Part shown: piece by piece, positions 26,129-34,889 of the stretch
Layout of the letters: each line of letters starts with the position of its first letter
Position numbering within the stretch: position 1 is the stretch's first letter
Assembly: GCF_036784765.1 (NCBI RefSeq)
Contig: NZ_CP136651.1
Span: 3,236,001 to 3,300,000 of the forward strand
Reading direction: 5' to 3'
DNA from: Novosphingobium sp. ZN18A2
Lineage (GTDB): Bacteria; Pseudomonadota; Alphaproteobacteria; Sphingomonadales; Sphingomonadaceae
DNA: 64,000 bases
The notes under the pieces: model-generated
Database searches by the model: none
The model's input: the letters and a program-made list of their open reading frames with translations, nothing else
Told to the model about the DNA's origin: nothing
Translations under genes and position numbers: made by a program

Positions 26129-27111
26129 CAGCCCACCTCCTCGCGCCCCGCCTCCACGCGCCCCGCCTCCACGCGCCAATGCGTGCACGGATCGACCGCG
26201 GCGACGATTTCGCGCGCCGCATCCGCGCGGTCACCCGCGGGAAGAGTCGCCAGTCCGGCCAACCATGGCCGCACAAAGCCGCCTTGCGCAAGCGCGGTAT
26301 CGGTGGGCGAAAGGATCGCATAGTCCGACACGCGGCCGTGTTCTGCGCGCGCCCGGTGGGTCAGCGCACCGCGCGCGCATTCCACCGTTACCTGCGCGCC
26401 GCCGTCGGCCGGTCGCTGCGCGACAGCGGGCGTTCGGGTGTCTCCGCTTCTCATGGCCTTCACCACGGCGGCAAGGTCCGCCAGCCGCGCGGCGTGGAAC
26501 GACGCGACGCTGCCCGAGCGCACGTCTGCCAATGCGGGCGCGGCGGAATGGCGATGCACCAGCGTTTCGAGCAATGGCCCGTCCGCTTGCGGCAAGTGGT
26601 CCTGCCCAAGCGCGCGGAGCATATGCCGGGCCGCAACGGTCTGGCCGCGCGCGGCCCATTGCGGCAGACTTTCGCGCGCCAGCCATTCATCGGCAGGGCA
26701 CCCGAACACCCGCTCCTCGATCAGTGCCAGTGCGCGGTCCGCCCCGCCAGAGCGCGTGGCGCGGTTCACCTCCATCGCCGCGTCCCGGTCAGGCGCTTCG
26801 CCCAGAGCCGCCGTCCAGCCAAGAAACACCCGCAAGGCGTGTTCCCGCACGGTTTCGGCCATGGCCGCATCGCGCAAGGCCGCGTGTTCATCCGCATCGA
26901 CCGGCTGACCGGCGGCGGCTGAAAGCGCCAGCATCGCCGCAAGTTGCTGCGCCGCCGGGCAGATCGCGAAAACGCGGCCGAGCAGCGGCACCACCTCTTG
27001 CACATCCCGCCCGGCAAGGATGCGCGCCACGCGGCCCGTTCCCTGATAATCGACCGTCAGCGCCGGTTCCGCATCGGACACGCGCACCACAAGGCCGGGA
27101 AGCCCGCTCAT
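26128..27111 (-). CDS. hupK: HupK/HoxV-like hydrogenase large-subunit-related scaffold protein
   Basis: The 327-residue protein looks like a degenerate [NiFe]-hydrogenase large subunit. Near residue 46 GRVFAICPAAQQLAA recalls the first Cys motif (RxCGxC), and the C-terminus has DPCTHW at about residue 307, recalling DPCxxCxxH but lacking the second Cys, so it cannot bind Ni-Fe in the normal way. This pattern, plus its place directly before hypA as in hup and hox operons, identifies HupK/HoxV, a proposed scaffold for cofactor assembly. The tail contains a tandem repeat RVEAG-RVEAG-REE. Start ATG 27111 overlaps a 61-codon ORF. Confidence 0.85.
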   Translation of the reverse strand: MSGLPGLVVRVSDAEPALTVDYQGTGRVARILAGRDVQEVVPLLGRVFAICPAAQQLAAMLALSAAAGQPVDADEHAALRDAAMAETVREHALRVFLGWTAALGEAPDRDAAMEVNRATRSGGADRALALIEERVFGCPADEWLARESLPQWAARGQTVAARHMLRALGQDHLPQADGPLLETLVHRHSAAPALADVRSGSVASFHAARLADLAAVVKAMRSGDTRTPAVAQRPADGGAQVTVECARGALTHRARAEHGRVSDYAILSPTDTALAQGGFVRPWLAGLATLPAGDRADAAREIVAAVDPCTHWRVEAGRVEAGREEVG

Positions 27112-27293
27112 CGCGCGGCGTCCTGGCTCTGCGAGCCACCCGCGAAACGGCTGGAGGCGAAAAAATGGGCGCAGTCGGCAAGCGAAGGCATGATCACCGG
27201 CAAGTCTCCGGGCACGGCTGGCGCGGTTTCGGGAATCTGGCCACCCTCGATCGCGCTGCCAAACAGCATATCCCGAGAATTGCGATAGCGCAC
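27108..27293 (-). CDS. Short ORF upstream of hupK, possible hupJ/hybE remnant
   Basis: A GTG-started frame of 61 codons ends in a stop that overlaps the hupK ATG (ATGA), the same coupling seen through the operon. The first residues, RYRNSRDMLFGSAIE, resemble the C-terminal tail of HybE/HupJ-type chaperones (RRALLFGR in E. coli HybE). HupJ/HoxT is the gene normally found before hupK/hoxV. The following 45 residues match nothing I know. An in-frame TGA precedes the GTG, so no longer protein is possible. It may be a truncated relic or an unrelated leader ORF. Confidence 0.45.
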   Translation of the reverse strand: MRYRNSRDMLFGSAIEGGQIPETAPAVPGDLPVIMPSLADCAHFFASSRFAGGSQSQDAAR

Positions 27294-27428
27294 GTATCAA
27301 GTGTCGCGCATCGCAGCCGGCTGAGCGGCACCGCGAAGCGACTTCCGAATGCTGTTGGCAACGGGCCGGAACCCGCTCGCTGGCAAGGGCGCCCAAAACG
27401 CAGACAGCGATCAAACTATGGGAAAAAC

Positions 27429-27503
27429 TGGAGCGGGCGAAGGGATTCGAACCCTCGACCCCAACCTTGGCAAGGTTGTGCTCTACCCCTGAGCTACGCC
27501 CGC
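27429..27503 (-). tRNA. tRNA-Gly (anticodon GCC)
   Basis: Read on the minus strand, the acceptor stem GCGGGCG pairs with CGCCCGC. The D-arm is GTAGCTCAGGGGTAGAGC, the anticodon stem CAACC/GGTTG holds loop TTGCCAA with anticodon GCC, and the T-arm has GTTCGAATC. CCA is encoded (27429-27431 on the plus strand as tgg). It transcribes in the same direction as the hyp operon, which starts 136 nt further on. Confidence 0.97.
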
Positions 27504-27560
27504 TCGTGCGTTTCGGGACCGGGGCTTCGAAGCCCTCCGATCCGGGGTGAGGCGCGCCGT

Positions 27561-27586
27561 TAGCATGGGGTCCGTGACCCCGCAAG
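27561..27586 (-). promoter_or_regulatory. Candidate promoter of the tRNA-Gly gene
   Basis: On the minus strand CTTGCG (27581-27586) and TGCTA (27561-27565) lie with the same separation as the CTGGC/TGCTA pair in front of the tRNA-Arg gene. Transcription would begin about 50 nt before the tRNA. Read-through into the hup/hyp block is possible because no terminator is visible behind the tRNA. Confidence 0.4.
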
Positions 27587-27726
27587 CAGGAAATTTCCCT
27601 TTGCGCGCAGCAGAGGGGGCGTCCCTGCGTCAAAGGGCATAAACCCCTTGCCGTTCGCCATGCGGTTCCCACATTGTGTCGCCTGAAAGCCATTCCTTCC
27701 AACCCGACACACGCGGAGAATCGACC

Positions 27727-28647
27727 TTGGCGAGCGCTGGCCTGAGCATCGACGAACAAAAAGCAGTGGACCGGTTCCGCAAGACGGTGGTCGAACCGTC
27801 GATGAACAACCTCGTCATCCTGGACTTCTGGGCCGAATGGTGCGGACCGTGCAAGGCGCTGACCCCGGTGCTGGAAAAAGTCGCGGCCGAATATGCCGAC
27901 AAGGGCGTGGTGCTGGCCAAGGTGAACGTTGACGAGGAACAGTTCATCGCCGCCCAGTTCCAGGTGCGTTCCATCCCCACGGTCTATGCGATGTTCCAGG
28001 GCCAGCCGGTGGCCGACCTGACGTCCGCCCGCAGCGAATCGCAGCTGAAGCAGGCGATCGACCAGATCCTGAAGCAGCTTCCGGTCGAGCCAGGCGGCGC
28101 GGCGAACGGCGAGGAAAAGCAGGACATCGGCGCGCTGGTGGCGATGGGCGAGGAAGTGCTGGCGGGCGGCGATGCCGAACGCGCGGCGGGCGTGTTCGCC
28201 CAGATCGCCGAGATGGCGCCCGACAACGCGGAAGCCCACGCCGGGCTGATCCGCGCGTTGACGGCGGCCGGGCACCGCGAACAGGCGCAGGCCGCGCTCG
28301 ACGCGCTCGACCCGAAGATCGCCGCCGATCCCGCGCTCGACCAGGCGAAATCCGCGCTCGCACTGGCGGAGGACGCGCCCGACACCGGAGAGCTTGACGC
28401 GCTGAAAAGCGCGGCGGCCGCCGATCCGGCGGATATGGACGCGCAACTGGCGCTTGCCAACGGACTCTATGCCAGCGGCGACCGCGATGGCGCGGTCGAC
28501 CTGCTGCTGAAGATGATCGAAACCGACCGCGAATGGAACGAAGGCGCGGCAAAGGCCCGCCTGTTGCAGATATTCGAAGCGGTCGGGCTTGAAGACCCCT
28601 GGGTTGCGGCCAAGCGGCGGCGGCTCTCGCTGGTGCTGTTCGGCTGA
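27727..28647 (+). CDS. Thioredoxin-domain protein with TPR tail (CnoX/YbbN family)
   Basis: The 306-residue product has a thioredoxin domain with WCGPC at residues 38-42 and the conserved FQVRSIPTVYAMFQGQPV cis-Pro segment. A helical TPR-like region (about residues 150-306) follows, as in CnoX (YbbN), a holdase that protects proteins from oxidation and passes them to GroEL. CGPC means it is redox-active, unlike the E. coli form. The TTG at 27727 was chosen because GGAGA lies 7 nt upstream; a GTG at 27676 has no such site. A Lon-N-domain gene starts 10 nt downstream. Confidence 0.87.
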   Translation: MASAGLSIDEQKAVDRFRKTVVEPSMNNLVILDFWAEWCGPCKALTPVLEKVAAEYADKGVVLAKVNVDEEQFIAAQFQVRSIPTVYAMFQGQPVADLTSARSESQLKQAIDQILKQLPVEPGGAANGEEKQDIGALVAMGEEVLAGGDAERAAGVFAQIAEMAPDNAEAHAGLIRALTAAGHREQAQAALDALDPKIAADPALDQAKSALALAEDAPDTGELDALKSAAAADPADMDAQLALANGLYASGDRDGAVDLLLKMIETDREWNEGAAKARLLQIFEAVGLEDPWVAAKRRRLSLVLFG

Positions 28648-28657
28648 GGCCTGGCGC

Positions 28658-29287
28658 ATGGCCGGAACGATCAGCACGACGCGCCTGTCGATCTTCCCGC
28701 TGGCCGGGGCGCTGCTTTACCCCGGCCTGCACCTGCCGCTGCACATCTTCGAACCGCGGTACCGCGCGATGGTGTCCGACGCGCTGGCGCGCGACCGGCG
28801 CATCGCGATGATCCAGCCGCAGCCGACCGGCGACGGGACGCAGTTGTTCACCATCGGCTGCGTGGGCCGGATCGACGAGGTGGAGGCGCTGGACGACGGA
28901 CGCTTCAACCTTGTGCTTGAGGGTCTTTCGCGCTTCCGCGTGCTGCGCGAACTGGACGTGACGACGCCGTTCCGACAGGTCGAGGCCGAACTGATCCCCG
29001 AACCCGACGACCAGACGCTGAGTTCGGTGGAACGCGCGGGGTTCGAACAGGAAGCGCGCGATTTTGCCGATGCGCAGGGCTATCGCGTCGACTGGGAGGC
29101 GGTTTCGCGGCTGGACGACGTGACGCTGATCAACGGCGTGGCGCAGATCGTGCCCTTCGATGCGGCCGCCAAGCAGGCGCTGCTGGAAGCGGGCGACATC
29201 AACGAACGCTGCGACCTTCTGGTGCAGCTGATGCAGTTCTTCGGACGCCGCGACGATGACGACGACGACCGTGTGACGCTGCAGTAG
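28658..29287 (+). CDS. Lon substrate-binding (LON N-domain) protein
   Basis: The 209-residue protein consists of a free-standing LON N-terminal domain (LSIFPLAGALLYPGLHLPLHIFEPRYRAMVSDAL) plus a helical part and an acidic tail with seven Asp near the C-terminus. There is no ATPase or protease domain. Such proteins are common, possibly adaptors in protein quality control. It sits 10 nt after the CnoX-like gene, which supports a proteostasis link. Confidence 0.9.
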   Translation: MAGTISTTRLSIFPLAGALLYPGLHLPLHIFEPRYRAMVSDALARDRRIAMIQPQPTGDGTQLFTIGCVGRIDEVEALDDGRFNLVLEGLSRFRVLRELDVTTPFRQVEAELIPEPDDQTLSSVERAGFEQEARDFADAQGYRVDWEAVSRLDDVTLINGVAQIVPFDAAAKQALLEAGDINERCDLLVQLMQFFGRRDDDDDDRVTLQ

Positions 29288-29307
29288 CGGTGGCGATCGG
29301 CGGCACG

Positions 29308-30348
29308 ATGCTAGAGCGTCTAGGCCTGAACCTGCCGATCATTCAGGCGCCGATGGCCGGTGTTTCGACGCCCGAACTTGCGGCGGCCGTCTCTAACGCG
29401 GGCGCACTCGGTTCCATCGGCGTGGGAGCTACGGACGCGGCGGGCGCAGGCGCCATGATTGCCAAGCTGCGCGCAAGGACCGACCGGGCCTTCAACGTCA
29501 ACCTGTTCGTGCACCGCAGTCCGGTGCCCGACCCGTCGCGCGAAGCAGCATGGCTTTCCGCGCTCGACCCGACCTTTCGCGCCTTCGGGGCAAAGCCCCC
29601 GACCACGCTTCGCACGATCTATCGCAGCTTCGCCGAAGACGAAGCCATGCTGCGACTGCTGATTGCGACAAAGCCGCCGATGGTCAGCTTTCACTTCGGA
29701 TTACCCGACGGCCCCCGGATCGCGGCGTTGAAAGAAGCCGGATGCCACCTTGTCGCAACGGTCACGAACCTGGCCGAAGCGCAGGCCGCACGGCGGGCAG
29801 GCATCGATGCCCTGGTTGCGCAAGGTATCGAAGCGGGAGGCCATCGCGGCTGTTTCGACGAGAATGCCGCCGACGATTGTCTGGGGACGATGCCCCTCGT
29901 CCGCATCCTCGCAAGCCAATCCGGCCTGCCGGTAATTGCGGCCGGAGGGATCATGGACGGCAGGGGCATCGGCGCCGCGCTTCGAATGGGCGCAATCGCC
30001 GCGCAACTGGGCACGGCCTTCATCGGCTGCCCGGAAAGTGCGGCGGACGAAGCCTATCGTTCGGCCCTGTTCGCCACGGAGGCACGGCACACGGTGATGA
30101 CACGCGCGATTTCCGGCCGCCCCGCCCGCTGCCTGCGCAACCGCTTCACGATCCTGGGCGACACGATCGAGGCGGGCGTGCCGGACTACCCGATTGCCTA
30201 CGATGCGGGCAAAGCGCTCAACCTGGCGGCAAAGGCGGCTGGCGAAAGCGGTTTCGGTGCGCAATGGGCCGGTCAGGGCGCGCCGCTGGCGAGAACGCTT
30301 CCGGCAGCGGACCTTGTCGCCCGATTGGCGGCAGAGATGGCCGGTTGA
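29308..30348 (+). CDS. Nitronate monooxygenase (2-nitropropane dioxygenase family)
   Basis: The 346-residue FMN enzyme starts MLERLGLNLPIIQAPMAGVSTPELAAAVSNAGALGSIG, typical of the family. Further motifs are VSFHFGLP near residue 115, QGIEAGGHRG near residue 172, and LPVIAAGGIMDGRGIGAAL near residue 205, the FMN-phosphate site. These enzymes oxidise alkyl nitronates with O2; the His of EAGGHRG is the presumed catalytic base. A GTG start at 29290 would add six residues and lies 2 nt after the Lon-domain gene, so co-transcription is likely. Confidence 0.88.
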   Translation: MLERLGLNLPIIQAPMAGVSTPELAAAVSNAGALGSIGVGATDAAGAGAMIAKLRARTDRAFNVNLFVHRSPVPDPSREAAWLSALDPTFRAFGAKPPTTLRTIYRSFAEDEAMLRLLIATKPPMVSFHFGLPDGPRIAALKEAGCHLVATVTNLAEAQAARRAGIDALVAQGIEAGGHRGCFDENAADDCLGTMPLVRILASQSGLPVIAAGGIMDGRGIGAALRMGAIAAQLGTAFIGCPESAADEAYRSALFATEARHTVMTRAISGRPARCLRNRFTILGDTIEAGVPDYPIAYDAGKALNLAAKAAGESGFGAQWAGQGAPLARTLPAADLVARLAAEMAG

Positions 30349-30394
30349 ATTGCCGCCCAGGCGGTGCAGGGCTGCAAATGTCAGAATCGTGCCG

Positions 30395-31021
30395 CTAGAA
30401 CTGAGCCTTGATCCCGTCGATCACGTATTGCGCGGCGAGGGCGGCCAGCAGCACGCCCAGCAGCCGCGTGATCACCGCTTCGGTGCGTGCGCCCATCAGG
30501 CGCATCAGCGGGCCGGCGGCGATCAGCGCGATGAGCATCAGGACCATCACGGACGCAAGCGCGGCAAGCACGACCAGCGTCTGTTCCGCGCCTTGCGCGC
30601 GCGCCATCAGCAGCATGATAGAGGCGATGGCGCCCGGCCCAGCCAGCATCGGCATGGCCATGGGGAAGACGGAAACATCCTCTATCTCCGGCCCCTGATG
30701 CTCTTCCTTCACGCGCTCCGCCCGTTCCTCTCGCCGCTGGGTGCGCTTTTCGAACACCATGTCGAGCGCGATCACGAACAGCATGATGCCGCCCGCGATG
30801 CGGAACGCATCCAGCTCTATGTGCATGGCGGCGAGCAGTTGCTTGCCGAACAGCGCGAAGGCGACAAGGATCGTGCTGGCGATCAGCACCGCGCGGATCG
30901 CCATGGATCGCGATTGCTGCGGCGTCGCGCCGCTGACGAGCCCGGCAAAGATCGGCGCACAGCCGGGCGGGTCTATCACCAGGAACAGCGTTACGAAGGC
31001 AGACAGGTAAAGCGAAATCAT
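30395..31021 (-). CDS. MarC family integral membrane protein
   Basis: The 208-residue protein has six hydrophobic segments and the MarC pattern: FVTLFLVIDPPGCAPIFAGL at the N-terminus, AFRIAGGIMLFVIALDMVF in the middle, and VFPMAMPMLAGPGAIASIMLLM in the second half. A charged loop (KRTQRREERAERVKEEH) lies in between. The family is of unknown function; an old link to multiple antibiotic resistance was not borne out. It overlaps the upstream hypothetical gene by 4 nt. Confidence 0.9.
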   Translation of the reverse strand: MISLYLSAFVTLFLVIDPPGCAPIFAGLVSGATPQQSRSMAIRAVLIASTILVAFALFGKQLLAAMHIELDAFRIAGGIMLFVIALDMVFEKRTQRREERAERVKEEHQGPEIEDVSVFPMAMPMLAGPGAIASIMLLMARAQGAEQTLVVLAALASVMVLMLIALIAAGPLMRLMGARTEAVITRLLGVLLAALAAQYVIDGIKAQF

Positions 31022-31836
31022 TGCGCGGCCCCTTGCGGCGCGGCAACGCGGCTGTCCACCACCGTTTTCCACGCGCCGTCTTTCCACGCCCATGCGATAA
31101 AGCGGCGGGCCATGTCGGGCATCACGGTGGAACGCCAGGCAAGCGTGCCGTCGTCGGACCGGCCATCCCTGCTGTCGGCGCCGGCGGGAAGCTGCGTGTC
31201 CGGCAAGGCGGCGGGCAGCGGCGCGATGCGCAGGCCGGTTTCATCGTCCTTCGGCCAGTCCTTGTGCTCTCGCAGATACATCGGCGGCACCCCGCCATGC
31301 GCGCCGCGCTTGCAATCGGCCACATTGCCATCGACGAAATCGGCTTGCGGAAGCGGCTTTGCCAGCGTGTCGCCCTGGTCAAGCACCCACTTCAAATCGC
31401 CCTTCTTGTTGCGCCGCCAGACGGTTGTGAAATAGCCGGTCCCTTTCGGCCCCTGCCACGCCCCCTTCGTGAGCGCATAGCTGCCGTCGCAGCTCGACCA
31501 CACGACCTGCGGCTGCCACGTCATCGCGGCGGGCGGGTTCGCACGGTCCTTCAGCCAGTCGCGCGCGTTCACGCGCCGGGGCACGAACATCTCCGCGTCC
31601 TTGGCCGCGTTGTCGCGAAAGGCGGTCCACTGGCCCTTGTCCTTCGCCTCCTGCGCGAAGCCCAGTTCAGCCGCGATCACCGCGCCGGGGTTGGCCACGG
31701 GCCGCAGTTCGGGCCTGCGCCGCGCATCGGCGGGTGACGAGGCGAGAACGGCGGCAAGCGCCAGAGCAATCCCGATGGACGCCCGGACGGTGTTCCGTCC
31801 GTCCCGGGCCTGTCGATAGACAATAGTGCCGCTCAT
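31018..31836 (-). CDS. Exported protein of unknown function
   Basis: The 272-residue product likely starts at MSGTIVYRQARDG. A hydrophobic stretch ending ASSPADA at about residue 34 is a probable signal peptide. The mature part contains an NTF2-like pattern (AAELGFAQEAKDKGQWTAFRDNAAKDAEMFVP), two Cys (SSCDG and ADCKRG), and many Trp. I do not recognise the full-length family; it looks like a sphingomonad-restricted secreted protein. Other ATG codons at 31863 and 31884 are possible starts. Confidence 0.65.
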   Translation of the reverse strand: MSGTIVYRQARDGRNTVRASIGIALALAAVLASSPADARRRPELRPVANPGAVIAAELGFAQEAKDKGQWTAFRDNAAKDAEMFVPRRVNARDWLKDRANPPAAMTWQPQVVWSSCDGSYALTKGAWQGPKGTGYFTTVWRRNKKGDLKWVLDQGDTLAKPLPQADFVDGNVADCKRGAHGGVPPMYLREHKDWPKDDETGLRIAPLPAALPDTQLPAGADSRDGRSDDGTLAWRSTVMPDMARRFIAWAWKDGAWKTVVDSRVAAPQGAAQ

Positions 31837-31870
31837 CGTTCCTGCCACATTGCCCTGCCACATTGCGAAG

Positions 31871-31900
31871 TCGCCCTTCGACACGCTCAGGGCGAACGGG
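31871..31900. repeat. REP-like palindromic element
   Basis: The element TCGCCCTTCGACACGCTCAG followed by GGCGAACGGG folds into a CGCCCT/AGGGCG hairpin. Sequences of this type (CCCGTTCG..GAGC..GTCGAAGG) recur between genes in many sphingomonad genomes. It lies just after the folD stop and before the hypothetical gene on the same strand, so it may act as a processing or termination structure. Confidence 0.55.
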
Positions 31901-31906
31901 ATAGAG

Positions 31907-32803
31907 TCAGATCGCGTCTTCCGCCAGCGTCAGCCCGGCATTGCGATGCGCGGCAACCAGCGTGTTGCGCAGCAGCACGGCGATGGTCATCGGCCCCACG
32001 CCGCCCGGCACCGGCGTAATCGCGCCCGCCACTTCTGCCGCCGAAGCATAGTCCACATCGCCCACCAGACGGCCCTTGCCGCCCTCTTCGGCCGGCGGCA
32101 GGCGATTGATGCCCACGTCGATTACGGTCGCGCCGGGCTTGATCCAGTCGCCCTTCACCATTTCGGGACGGCCCACCGCGGCCACCACGATATCGGCGCG
32201 GCGCACAACCGCTGGCAGATCCTTCGTCCGGCTGTGCGCGATGGTGACGGTGCAGCTCTCCTGCAAGAGCAGCTGCGCCATCGGCTTGCCGACGATGTTG
32301 GACCGCCCGATCACCACGGCATCAAGCCCGGACAAGCTGCCCAGCCGGTCTTTCAGCAGCATCAGGCAGCCGAGCGGCGTGCAGGGCACGAATCCCGGTT
32401 GCCCCACCGCAAGCCGTCCGGCGTTGGTGACGTGGAAGCCGTCGACATCCTTGTCCGGATTGATCGCGGCGATCACCTTCTGCTCGTCCATGTGCCTGGG
32501 CAAGGGAAGCTGCACCAGGATGCCGTCGACCGCCGGATCGGCGTTCAGCTGTTCGACCAGTGCCAGCAGGTCCGCCTCGGGCGTATCGACGGGCAGCTTG
32601 TGCTCGAAACTGGCCATCCCGGCCTCGACCGTCTGCTTGCCCTTCGAGCGCACATAGACCTGGCTTGCCGGATCTTCGCCCACCAGCACCACGGCAAGGC
32701 CCGCCTTGCGTCCCGCTTTCGCCTCGAACCCGGCGGCGAGCTCACCCACCCTGGCGCGCAGCGTTGCGGCGAAGGCCTTTCCGTCAATCACGTCAGCAGC
32801 CAT
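31907..32803 (-). CDS. folD: Bifunctional methylenetetrahydrofolate dehydrogenase/cyclohydrolase FolD
   Basis: FolD interconverts 5,10-methylene-THF, methenyl-THF and 10-formyl-THF with NADP. The 298-residue protein has the catalytic [13 protein letters not shown] region (Tyr/Lys pair), the conserved [17 protein letters not shown], the Rossmann motif [17 protein letters not shown], and the C-terminal [14 protein letters not shown] signature. The start ATG overlaps the yggT stop by one base (TGATG), so translation is coupled. Confidence 0.97.
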   Translation of the reverse strand: MAADVIDGKAFAATLRARVGELAAGFEAKAGRKAGLAVVLVGEDPASQVYVRSKGKQTVEAGMASFEHKLPVDTPEADLLALVEQLNADPAVDGILVQLPLPRHMDEQKVIAAINPDKDVDGFHVTNAGRLAVGQPGFVPCTPLGCLMLLKDRLGSLSGLDAVVIGRSNIVGKPMAQLLLQESCTVTIAHSRTKDLPAVVRRADIVVAAVGRPEMVKGDWIKPGATVIDVGINRLPPAEEGGKGRLVGDVDYASAAEVAGAITPVPGGVGPMTIAVLLRNTLVAAHRNAGLTLAEDAI

Positions 32804-33102
32804 CAGTACGCCACCGAGCTTGCGGCCACGCCGCGCAGAAGGATGATCAGCAGGTTCAGCAGGATGATCAGCACCATAGGCGAGAAATCGATCGAGCCGG
32901 TATTGGGCATGAACCTGCGGATCGGATTGAGGATCGGATCGAGGATGGCATTCAGCGCGGTCCACAAGGCGCTGACTGCGGCGTTATGCATGTTGACCAC
33001 GTTGAACGAGATCAGCAGGCTGAGAACGAACTGGATAATCACCGCAATGATGATGATGTTGACCAGGTATCCGATCATCTCGATCAGGGTGTAAAGCAGC
33101 AC
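32803..33102 (-). CDS. yggT: YggT family membrane protein
   Basis: The 99-residue protein has two hydrophobic hairpin regions (residues about 5-30 and 70-93) flanking the conserved [36 protein letters not shown] segment. YggT proteins are small inner-membrane proteins linked to osmotic tolerance and cell division in some bacteria. It is coupled to folD. Its upstream region holds an 11-bp direct repeat. Confidence 0.92.
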   Translation of the reverse strand: MLLYTLIEMIGYLVNIIIIAVIIQFVLSLLISFNVVNMHNAAVSALWTALNAILDPILNPIRRFMPNTGSIDFSPMVLIILLNLLIILLRGVAASSVAY

Positions 33103-33192
33103 TGGCGTCGAACCTCTCGCTAAAACCGGCAGGCCGCTCGTCTAGCCGAGAGGCACCGGGTGTATCAACCGGGCAATACGCAGACCGCACGT

Positions 33193-33218
33193 GCAAATTT
33201 CACGCGCGCAAATTTCAC
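33193..33218. repeat. 11-bp direct repeat upstream of yggT
   Basis: GCAAATTTCAC occurs at 33193-33203 and again at 33208-33218, a 15-nt period, and the related TTTCACGCGCG occurs at 33234-33244 at the argB end. They lie in the argB-yggT gap (33103-33236). They could be protein-binding half sites or leftovers of local duplication. Confidence 0.4.
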
Positions 33219-33236
33219 TGGCCGGTCCGCAGCGTT

Positions 33237-34133
33237 TCACGCGCGGATCAGTGTGCCCGCACCCTTTTCGGTGAAGATTTCCAGCAGCATCGCGTGCGGC
33301 ACCCGCCCGTCGAGCACGACCGCCGCCTCGCATCCGGCGCCGACCGCCTGGACGCAGGTTTCCAGCTTGGGGATCATTCCACCCGAAATCGTGCCGTCAT
33401 CCCTCAACCGGGCAATGTCGCGCGGGCGCAGGTCGGTCAGCAGGTTCTTGTCCTTGTCGAGCACGCCGGCAACGTCGGTCAGCAGGAAAAGCCGCGCCGC
33501 GCCCAGCGATGCGGCGATCGCACCCGCCATCGTATCGGCGTTGATGTTGTAGGTGTGCCCGTCCTGACCCACGCCGATCGGCGCGATGACCGGGATCATG
33601 CCGGCCTTGCTGGCGGTTTCGATGATCGTCGGGTCGATGTGCGCCGGTTCCCCCACGAAGCCCAGGTCCACGGCCATTTCGATATTGCTTTCCGGGTCCT
33701 TGGTGGTGCGCTGCACCTTCACCGCCGTCACCAGTCCCGCGTCCTTGCCCGAAATGCCCAGCGCCTTGCCGCCGGCCTTGGCGATCCAGCCGACCAGTTC
33801 CTTGTTGATCGCGCCGGACAGGACCATCTCGGCCACTTCGGCCGTCGCCTTGTCGGTTACGCGAAGCCCGTCGACAAAGCTCGATTCAACGCCCAGCTTC
33901 TTCAGCATCGCGCCGATCTGCGGCCCGCCGCCGTGAACCACCACCGGGTTGATGCCCACCGCCTTCAGCAGCACGACGTCTTCGGCGAAATCGTGCGCGA
34001 GTTCGGGATCGCCCATCGCGTGGCCGCCGTATTTGACGACGAAAGTCTGTCCGGCATAGCGCTGGAGATAGGGGAGCGCTTCGGTCAGCGTCTCCGCCTT
34101 GGCAAGCATCGCGGGGTCGTGGGTCTGTGTCAT
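33237..34133 (-). CDS. argB: Acetylglutamate kinase
   Basis: ArgB phosphorylates N-acetylglutamate, the second step of arginine synthesis. The 298-residue protein has the amino acid kinase fold: [11 protein letters not shown] near residue 33 (catalytic Lys and Gly loop), [15 protein letters not shown] near residue 66, and [30 protein letters not shown] near residue 190. Length and motifs are those of the arginine-sensitive hexameric form. No other arg gene is adjacent. Confidence 0.97.
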   Translation of the reverse strand: MTQTHDPAMLAKAETLTEALPYLQRYAGQTFVVKYGGHAMGDPELAHDFAEDVVLLKAVGINPVVVHGGGPQIGAMLKKLGVESSFVDGLRVTDKATAEVAEMVLSGAINKELVGWIAKAGGKALGISGKDAGLVTAVKVQRTTKDPESNIEMAVDLGFVGEPAHIDPTIIETASKAGMIPVIAPIGVGQDGHTYNINADTMAGAIAASLGAARLFLLTDVAGVLDKDKNLLTDLRPRDIARLRDDGTISGGMIPKLETCVQAVGAGCEAAVVLDGRVPHAMLLEIFTEKGAGTLIRA

Positions 34134-34193
34134 CGCGCGCAGCCCTTACGCGCAAGTGCGCGCGCGTTCCACCCTTTTGCCCTTTTCCGCCCG

Positions 34194-34889
34194 TCAGGCC
34201 TTCCCGTCCAGCTTGCGCCCCAGCCGCACGAAGACCCAGATCAGCGGCGGCACCATGATCGTGGACAGCACCAGCTTGGAAATGATCTGGCCTTCCATGA
34301 TGTTGAGCAGGGGCAGCGGCTGGCCGTTGGCGCTGTCCACCACGCCATAGAACGATATGGTGATGAACAGCACGGTATCGACGATCTGGCTGAGCATCGA
34401 TGCAATCCACGCGCGCAGCATCAGCAGGTGCCCGCGCCCGCCCGCGAGACGCGAGAAGATATAGACGTTGAGCGTCTGCGAGGTGCCATAGGAAATAAGC
34501 CCGGCAAGCTGCATCCGCGCGCCCTGCCCCAGAAGCCGCGCATAAGCTTCCTGATCGCCCCAGAACGGCGCGGGCGGCACCGCGCGGATCACGATCGTCA
34601 GCAGGATCATCGATACGATCAGCGGCACGAAGCCGAAGCGCACCAGCTTGTTGGCCATGTCCTGCCCGAACAGTTCGGCCACCGCGCTGGCCATCACCAC
34701 CAGCAGCAGGAAGGCGAAGATGCCCGATTCTACCGCAAGGTCGCCCAGCACGGGCCAGTGCCCCAGCGATGCGAGCTTGGTGCCCAGCACGCCCGCCAGC
34801 ACGGCCAGCCCGCCATAGAGCAGCGAGAAGACGAACAGCGAACGCGGGAAGGCGGCGGGCGAAGGCGCGGCAGCGGGCGAGTTATCCAT
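34194..34889 (-). CDS. Queuosine precursor transporter (YhhQ family)
   Basis: The 231-residue integral membrane protein belongs to the YhhQ/VUT (DUF165) family that imports queuine or preQ precursors for tRNA modification. Landmarks are GTKLASLGHWPVLGDLAVESGIFAFLLLVVMASAVAELFG, the GQGARMQLAGLISYGTSQTLNVYIFSRL segment and RAWIASMLSQIVDTVLFITISFYG. It has about six membrane spans. It lies downstream of nothing on its own strand and is divergent from the nucleoside transporter gene. Confidence 0.9.
   Translation of the reverse strand: MDNSPAAAPSPAAFPRSLFVFSLLYGGLAVLAGVLGTKLASLGHWPVLGDLAVESGIFAFLLLVVMASAVAELFGQDMANKLVRFGFVPLIVSMILLTIVIRAVPPAPFWGDQEAYARLLGQGARMQLAGLISYGTSQTLNVYIFSRLAGGRGHLLMLRAWIASMLSQIVDTVLFITISFYGVVDSANGQPLPLLNIMEGQIISKLVLSTIMVPPLIWVFVRLGRKLDGKA

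Noticed and set aside
27294..27428. Sigma-54 or FNR-type promoter of the hup/hyp operon
   Set aside because: GG-N10-GC and TTGAT-N4-ATCAA patterns were searched by eye on the minus strand and not found with correct spacing.
26128..28677. An 849-codon minus-strand frame that includes hupK
   Set aside because: It runs through the tRNA-Gly gene and is antisense to the CnoX-like gene. Only the part from ATG 27111 shows homology, and the operon coupling is at that ATG.
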